Shown one piece after another: positions 63,995 through 64,000 of a stretch of DNA of 64,000 nucleotides. The first letter of the stretch is position 1; every line of letters begins with the position of its first letter. The notes under the pieces were generated by a model. The model saw only the letters and a program-made list of their open reading frames with translations. It did not search any database and was not told the DNA's origin. The position numbers were made by a program, and so were the translations under genes. Source of the DNA: Spirosoma endbachense (GTDB taxonomy: Bacteria; Bacteroidota; Bacteroidia; Cytophagales; Spirosomataceae); NCBI RefSeq assembly GCF_010233585.1, contig NZ_CP045997.1:2169237-2233236 (forward strand), given 5' to 3'.

Positions 63995-64000
63995 AGACGC

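Noticed and set aside
1..64000. CRISPR array, prophage, rRNA operon or integrase
   Set aside because: No regularly spaced direct repeats, phage genes, rRNA sequence or recombinase were seen. The tRNA genes at the right end could serve as an integration site, but no att-like repeat is visible in the window.

Overview
The window looks like a chromosomal segment of a Bacteroidota bacterium of the Cytophagales, most like Spirosoma and relatives. Evidence for this is roughly 50 percent GC by eye, three SusC/SusD-type TonB receptor and lipoprotein pairs, a one-protein hybrid two-component (HTCS) regulator, a type IX secretion sorting domain, a FecI-type sigma factor and a FecR-like fragment, and promoter-like TTTG / TAnnTTTG elements. 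This placement is inferred from gene content; no database search was possible.

Layout. (1) 1-9422, minus strand: an exopolysaccharide locus. It reads response regulator, lipid-linked sugar transferase with an N-terminal pseudo-receiver, two family-2 glycosyltransferases, an O-antigen-ligase/polymerase-type membrane protein, a GT-B glycosyltransferase, a short TolC-like outer-membrane protein and a Wzz/Wzc-like co-polymerase cut by the window edge. Overlaps and short gaps suggest one operon. (2) 9872-10669: a secreted CE12-type SGNH esterase. (3) 11030-21215, plus strand: an MMPL-type RND protein, then an OmpR-type regulator, HAMP histidine kinase, CzcC-like TolC protein, lipoprotein adaptor and CzcA-type pump, i.e. 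a heavy-metal efflux island with its two-component system. (4) 21309-36154: SusD and SusC on the minus strand, a LacI/PurR-like operator palindrome, a small lipoprotein, an HTCS regulator, a T9SS-secreted repeat protein and two lipoproteins. (5) 36535-45132, minus strand: two small unknown ORFs, an S9 peptidase, a surface lipoprotein and a second SusD/SusC pair. (6) 45498-50088: small stress or housekeeping genes (DUF1801, DUF1905/YdeI, a CheY-like regulator), a 60-residue glycine-zipper peptide and a two-gene ABC exporter. (7) 50288-62999: a truncated FecR-like anti-sigma remnant, a third SusC/SusD pair, a penicillin-acylase-family Ntn hydrolase, a Tat-targeted TldD, a TldE/PmbA partner, an S9 hydrolase and, convergently, a FecI-type ECF sigma factor. 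(8) 63000-64000: a candidate structured RNA, a candidate cysteine-codon attenuator, tRNA-Cys(GCA) and tRNA-Gln(CTG).

The most interesting candidate system is region 7. Outer-membrane import (SusCD) sits beside an N-acyl amidase, a metallopeptidase pair and an oligopeptidase, which together look like a module for capturing and dismantling acylated or modified peptides. Its nearby regulators look partly decayed. Next in interest are the attenuator-like element directly before tRNA-Cys, a dispersed family of long hairpins sharing a GTGCCACGG core, the 50-bp LacI-type palindrome, and several degenerate signalling domains inside the exopolysaccharide locus.

Gene ends are often marked by unusually long, nearly perfect hairpins (stems of 12 to 31 bp), which helped define transcription units.
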